From: Desulfurobacteriaceae bacterium
GTDB lineage: Bacteria > Aquificota > Aquificia > Desulfurobacteriales > DQVG01
Assembly (NCBI GenBank): GCA_015661865.1
Contig: DQVG01000051.1
Location: 1 to 9,040, forward strand
DNA: 9,040 nucleotides
Direction: 5' to 3'
The notes under the pieces are model-generated. The model was not told the origin of the DNA and made no database searches. It saw only the letters and a list, made by a program, of their open reading frames with translations. The number at the start of each line of letters is the position of its first letter. Position 1 is the first letter of the stretch. Both the position numbers and the translations under genes were made by a program. Below, piece after piece: positions 6,134 to 9,040 of the stretch.

Positions 6134-6139
6134 TATAAT
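6134..6139 (+). promoter_or_regulatory. -10 element of the lysS-aroC promoter
   Basis: A perfect TATAAT lies 32 bp before the lysS start codon, which predicts a leader of about 26 nt. No recognisable -35 lies 16-18 bp upstream (ATCATA or neighbouring registers) and there is no extended TGn. A 9-bp inverted repeat (TAATCTAAG 6099-6107, CTTAGATTA 6127-6135) abuts and enters the -10 and could be an operator. Confidence 0.5.
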
Positions 6140-6160
6140 TAGTTATTAAAAATTTAAAAA

Positions 6161-6174
6161 GGGGGACTACTTTG
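6161..6174 (+). promoter_or_regulatory. Ribosome binding site and TTG start of lysS
   Basis: GGGGG (6161-6165), with the A-run before it, is spaced 6 nt from TTG (6172-6174). The first in-frame ATG lies more than 60 codons in, within the OB fold, so the TTG is required for a complete enzyme. Confidence 0.6.
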
Positions 6175-7734
6175 GAAGAAAAAATTTATAAACAAAGATT
6201 AGAAAAGCTGGAAAAATTAAAAAAGTTAAATATCAATCCCTATGAATATAAATTTGAAAAAACTCATTTTGTAAAAGATATTTTGAAAAAATATCCTCAA
6301 AAAGATGAAAAAGAAGCTGGAAAAGTTTATGATGAAAATGTAAAAATAGCTGGAAGAATTTTATCTATGCGGATTATGGGAAAGTCTGCCTTTTTTCATA
6401 TTCAAGATGAAACTGGGAAAATTCAATGTTTTTTAAATATAAAAGATGTTGGAGATGATTTTTATAAAAATATATTTAAAAAACTTATAGATATAGGAGA
6501 TATTGTTGGAGTAGAAGGTCAGCTTTTTAGAACGAAAACTGGAGAGCTTACGATTCATGTAAAGAATTTAAAACTTCTTACAAAGTCCTTAAGACCTCTT
6601 CCGGAAAAATGGCATGGTTTAAAGGATGTAGAAAAAAGGTATCGTCAAAGATATTTGGATTTAATTGTAAATCCACATGTTAGAGAAATTTTTCGGATAA
6701 GAACTAAAACTATAAAGTTAATTCGAGAATTTTTAGATAAAGAAGGATTTTTAGAAGTAGAAACTCCGGTTTTACAACCTATAGCCTCAGGAGCTGCAGC
6801 TAGACCTTTTATAACTTATTATAATGCTTTAGATATTAATGTTTATTTAAGAATAGCTCCTGAGCTTTATTTAAAAAGATTAATAGTAGGAGGATTTGAA
6901 AAAGTTTATGAACTAGGCAAAAACTTTAGAAATGAAGGAATAGATACTACTCATAATCCTGAATTTACTATGTTAGAGTTTTATTGGGCCTATGCAGATT
7001 ATAATGATCTTATGAAATTAACAGAAAGACTTTTTGAGTATATTTTGGATAATATCAAAGGAAAAGGGGTAAGAAAGATAAAATATAAAGGTAAAGAAAT
7101 TGATTTTACTCCTCCTTTTAAAAGAGTAACCTTTTTAAAGGCATTAAAAGATGCTTTGGAAAAAGAAGGAATAAAAGTAAGGGAAGATGAGCTTTTGGAA
7201 AATGAAAATCTTTTACATGAAATATGTGAAAAGCTGAAAGATAAGTATAAAAACTTAGCTAAACATAAATCTTGGAATAAAGCAAAACTTTTAAAAGAGC
7301 TTTTTGAAAATTTAGTAGAACCTACTTTAATAAATCCTACTTTTGTTATAGACTTTCCCAAGGAGCTATCTCCCTTAGCTAAGGTTCATAGAAAAGACAA
7401 TAGACTTGTAGAAAGATTTGAGCTTTTCATTGGAGGAAAAGAAATTGCAAATGCTTACTCTGAGCTTAATGATCCTTTAGATCAAAAAGAAAGATTTTTA
7501 GAACAACTTAAAGCTAAACAAAGTGGGGAAGATGAAGTTGTAGAGTATGACGAAGACTTTATTAGAGCTTTAGAATATGGTATGCCTCCAACGGCGGGGG
7601 AAGGTATTGGAATTGATAGATTGGTAATGCTTTTAACAGATAATGATTCTATAAGAGAAGTCATTCTATTTCCCCAGTTAAAACCAAAAAAAGAAGAAGT
7701 TGAAGAGAAAATAGAAGGAAAAGGAGATAAGTAA
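6172..7734 (+). CDS. lysS: Lysyl-tRNA synthetase, class II
   Basis: It charges tRNA-Lys with lysine in the cytoplasm. The 520-residue length is close to the usual 490-510. The order is an N-terminal helix, an anticodon-binding OB fold (about 57-136, VKIAGRILSMRIMGKSAFF onward), then the class II core: motif 1 around 190-203 (EGFLEVETPVLQP), motif 2 around 247-270 (ELGKNFRNEGIDTTHNPEF), and motif 3 around 476-489 (GEGIGIDRLVMLLT). The lysine-site region FELFIGGKEIANAYSELND (416-434) is also present. The C-terminus ends in a charged tail (KPKKEEVEEKIEGKGDK). The start is TTG at 6172, with GGGGG 6 nt upstream; the next Met codons lie inside the OB fold. aroC follows after 2 nt. Confidence 0.97.
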   Translation: MEEKIYKQRLEKLEKLKKLNINPYEYKFEKTHFVKDILKKYPQKDEKEAGKVYDENVKIAGRILSMRIMGKSAFFHIQDETGKIQCFLNIKDVGDDFYKNIFKKLIDIGDIVGVEGQLFRTKTGELTIHVKNLKLLTKSLRPLPEKWHGLKDVEKRYRQRYLDLIVNPHVREIFRIRTKTIKLIREFLDKEGFLEVETPVLQPIASGAAARPFITYYNALDINVYLRIAPELYLKRLIVGGFEKVYELGKNFRNEGIDTTHNPEFTMLEFYWAYADYNDLMKLTERLFEYILDNIKGKGVRKIKYKGKEIDFTPPFKRVTFLKALKDALEKEGIKVREDELLENENLLHEICEKLKDKYKNLAKHKSWNKAKLLKELFENLVEPTLINPTFVIDFPKELSPLAKVHRKDNRLVERFELFIGGKEIANAYSELNDPLDQKERFLEQLKAKQSGEDEVVEYDEDFIRALEYGMPPTAGEGIGIDRLVMLLTDNDSIREVILFPQLKPKKEEVEEKIEGKGDK

Positions 7735-7736
7735 AA

Positions 7737-9040
7737 ATGCTTATATTTCTAACCGCTGGGGAATCTCATGGAAAGGGAGTTTTTGCTTTTTTGCAAGGTA
7801 TTCCTGCAAATTTAAAAGTAGACAAAGATTTTATTAATAATGAATTAAGACGCCGTCAAAGAGGGTATGGAAGAGGAGGGCGCCAAAAAATAGAAAAAGA
7901 TAAAGTTGAGTTTTTAGCCGGGGTAAGAGAAGGGAAAACTTTGCCTGGACCTATTTTAATGGCTGTTTGGAACAAGGACTTTGAAAATTGGAAAGATGTA
8001 ATGTCACCTTTTTGTAAGGTTCCAAACGATAAAAGAGTAACTCGCCCTCGACCCGGCCACGCAGACTTAGTAGGAGCTTTAAAGTACAATCAAAAAGATA
8101 TTAGAAATATTTTAGAAAGAGCCTCAGCTCGAGAGACAGCTGGAAGGGTTTTGGGGGGAAGTATATGTAAGTTATTTTTAAAAGAAGTTGAAATAAATAT
8201 ATACTCTTATGTTTTGCAAATAGGAGAGCTTAATATTTTAAAAATTTTAAAAGCTCTTCTAAATGGTAAAGATATAAACTCAAAATATGAAAATGTAAAA
8301 AAATTATTTAAAAAAATTGATAGAAAGACTTTGGAAAAATATATTCAAAATACTTTTAATTTATCTTTAAAAGAATTTATCGAAAAATTTGAAAAAATAC
8401 CTCCTGAAAAAAAGCACTTGGAAGCTGAAAAAAGTGAATTTCGTTTGCCTATATTTTTGAAGGATATAGAAAATTTATATAAAGCTTATATTGATACCTT
8501 AAAAGAAAATGGAGAAACCATAGGGGGATATTTTGAGGTAGTTATTTCAAATCTTCCTATTGGCCTTGGCTCTCATATTCAGTGGAAAGAGCGTTTAAAT
8601 GCAAAACTAGCTTATCATATTATGAGCATTCAAGCTTTTAAAGGATTTGAGATTGGATTAGGAAAAGATTTTGCTTTTTTACCTGGTTCTCAAGCTATGG
8701 ATTCCATTTATTATGACCATCAAGAAGGATTTTATAGAAAAACAAACTATAGTGGGGGCCTAGAAGGGGGAATAACAACTGGAGAAAATCTTACTTTTAG
8801 AGCCGTAATAAAACCTATTCCCACTTTGCTAAAACCCTTAGATAGCGTTGATATTTTAACTAAAGAAGCCCAAAAAGCTGTTTATGAGCGCTCGGATGTT
8901 TGCGTTCTTCCGGCAGCTTCAGTAGTGGCAGAGCATATGGCCGCCATTTGTTTAGCTCAGGAGCTTTTATCTTTTGTTCCATCTGATAATATAGAAGAAT
9001 TTAAACTTTTTTATAATATGAAAAAAGAAAGACTAAAAAA
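7737..9040 (+). CDS. aroC: Chorismate synthase with a mid-protein insertion (runs off right edge near its C-terminus)
   Basis: It converts EPSP to chorismate, the last common step to aromatic amino acids, using reduced FMN. 434 residues are visible from ATG 7737, 2 nt after the lysS stop, with AAGGAGAT about 8 nt upstream. Family blocks are TAGESHGKG (6-14, catalytic H11), LRRRQRGYGRGGR (37-49), TRPRPGHADL (102-111, catalytic H108), RASARETAGRV (128-138), MSIQAFKGFEIG (296-307), TNYSGGLEGGITTG (336-349), IKPIPTL (358-364) and RSDVCVLPAA (385-394). It is of the Bacillus AroC type (RRRQGGYGRG form). Between about 165 and 260 it is some 50 residues longer than that type, from a Lys/Glu-rich helical segment at about 175-228. 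The family's C-terminal region is reached, so only a few residues should be missing. Confidence 0.96.
   Translation, partial: MLIFLTAGESHGKGVFAFLQGIPANLKVDKDFINNELRRRQRGYGRGGRQKIEKDKVEFLAGVREGKTLPGPILMAVWNKDFENWKDVMSPFCKVPNDKRVTRPRPGHADLVGALKYNQKDIRNILERASARETAGRVLGGSICKLFLKEVEINIYSYVLQIGELNILKILKALLNGKDINSKYENVKKLFKKIDRKTLEKYIQNTFNLSLKEFIEKFEKIPPEKKHLEAEKSEFRLPIFLKDIENLYKAYIDTLKENGETIGGYFEVVISNLPIGLGSHIQWKERLNAKLAYHIMSIQAFKGFEIGLGKDFAFLPGSQAMDSIYYDHQEGFYRKTNYSGGLEGGITTGENLTFRAVIKPIPTLLKPLDSVDILTKEAQKAVYERSDVCVLPAASVVAEHMAAICLAQELLSFVPSDNIEEFKLFYNMKKERLK

Larger units (their letters stand above)
5808..6171. other. Divergent intergenic region, no gene
   Basis: This 364-bp stretch separates the minus-strand EAL unit from the plus-strand lysS-aroC unit. 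I find no open frame of useful length with a ribosome binding site, and no tRNA. There is also no T-box signature, which rules out the obvious leader for a tRNA synthetase gene. It holds promoter motifs for both directions, a TTGGGC/GCCCAA inverted repeat (5917-5942), a TACATATAT/ATATATGTA inverted repeat (6018-6060), a 12-bp direct repeat (6041-6052 and 6067-6078) and a 9-bp inverted repeat touching the lysS -10 (6099-6135). It is long for this otherwise compact genome segment. Confidence 0.7.

Noticed and set aside
5808..6171. T-box or lysine riboswitch leader for lysS
   Set aside because: No AGGGTGGNACCGCG-like antiterminator core or terminator hairpin is seen, and the predicted lysS leader is only about 26 nt.
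6999..7361. Minus-strand open frame opposite lysS, 120 codons
   Set aside because: It lies wholly within the lysS core region on the other strand; its Ser/Phe/Lys-rich product is the usual mirror of a Lys/Glu-rich gene.
7482..7664. Minus-strand open frame opposite lysS motif 3
   Set aside because: It is antisense to a highly conserved catalytic motif, short, and Ser-rich without a domain.
7856..8089. Minus-strand open frame opposite aroC
   Set aside because: It is antisense to the conserved RGYGRG and RPRPGHAD blocks and has no independent support.

Overview
The window is a piece of a very AT-rich bacterial chromosome (by eye about 25-30% G+C), densely packed with genes. The proteins are rich in Lys, Glu and Ile. 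A lipid A biosynthesis gene (lpxB) means an outer membrane, a fliJ gene means a flagellum, and a PilZ protein plus an EAL protein mean cyclic-di-GMP signalling. This fits a motile, LPS-bearing, AT-rich Gram-negative bacterium. A Thermodesulfobacterium- or Aquificae-like thermophile is my guess from protein style only; there is no rRNA or other marker here to prove it.

Layout. Positions 1-5807 are all on the minus strand and read leftward as two transcription units. Unit one (5807 to 3752) is a small unrecognised protein with a histidine cluster, translationally overlapped with a protein that has a Cys-bearing PAS-like segment, a degenerate GGDEF and an apparently intact EAL phosphodiesterase domain. 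It is preceded by a good sigma-70-type promoter (TTGCAT, 16 bp, TATAAT) and a perfect Shine-Dalgarno. Unit two (3574 to beyond position 1) is accC (biotin carboxylase), a 73-residue basic unknown, a membrane-anchored PilZ protein, fliJ, and the start of lpxB. Its spacings are 35 nt, 18 nt, a 1-nt TAATG overlap, and a 41-nt overlap. An extended -10 (TGTTATAAT) lies upstream of accC. lpxB runs off the left edge and its start is buried inside fliJ.

Positions 5808-6171 form a 364-bp divergent intergenic region with no gene. It holds promoter motifs for both sides, several inverted repeats and a 12-bp direct repeat. Positions 6172-9040 are on the plus strand: lysS (class II lysyl-tRNA synthetase, TTG start) followed 2 nt later by aroC (chorismate synthase), which runs off the right edge within its last residues. 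The aroC product carries an extra segment of about 50 residues in its middle compared with the usual enzyme.

How the genes fit together. PilZ (c-di-GMP receptor) and EAL (c-di-GMP hydrolase) lie in adjacent units, and PilZ is coupled to a flagellar export gene, so a local motility/c-di-GMP link is plausible. accC and lpxB both feed envelope lipid synthesis. lysS and aroC are housekeeping. I see no mobile element, CRISPR array, tRNA or rRNA. The less ordinary points are the histidine-cluster protein paired with the EAL protein, the altered N-terminal signature of LpxB, the AroC insertion, and the operator-like repeats in the divergent region.
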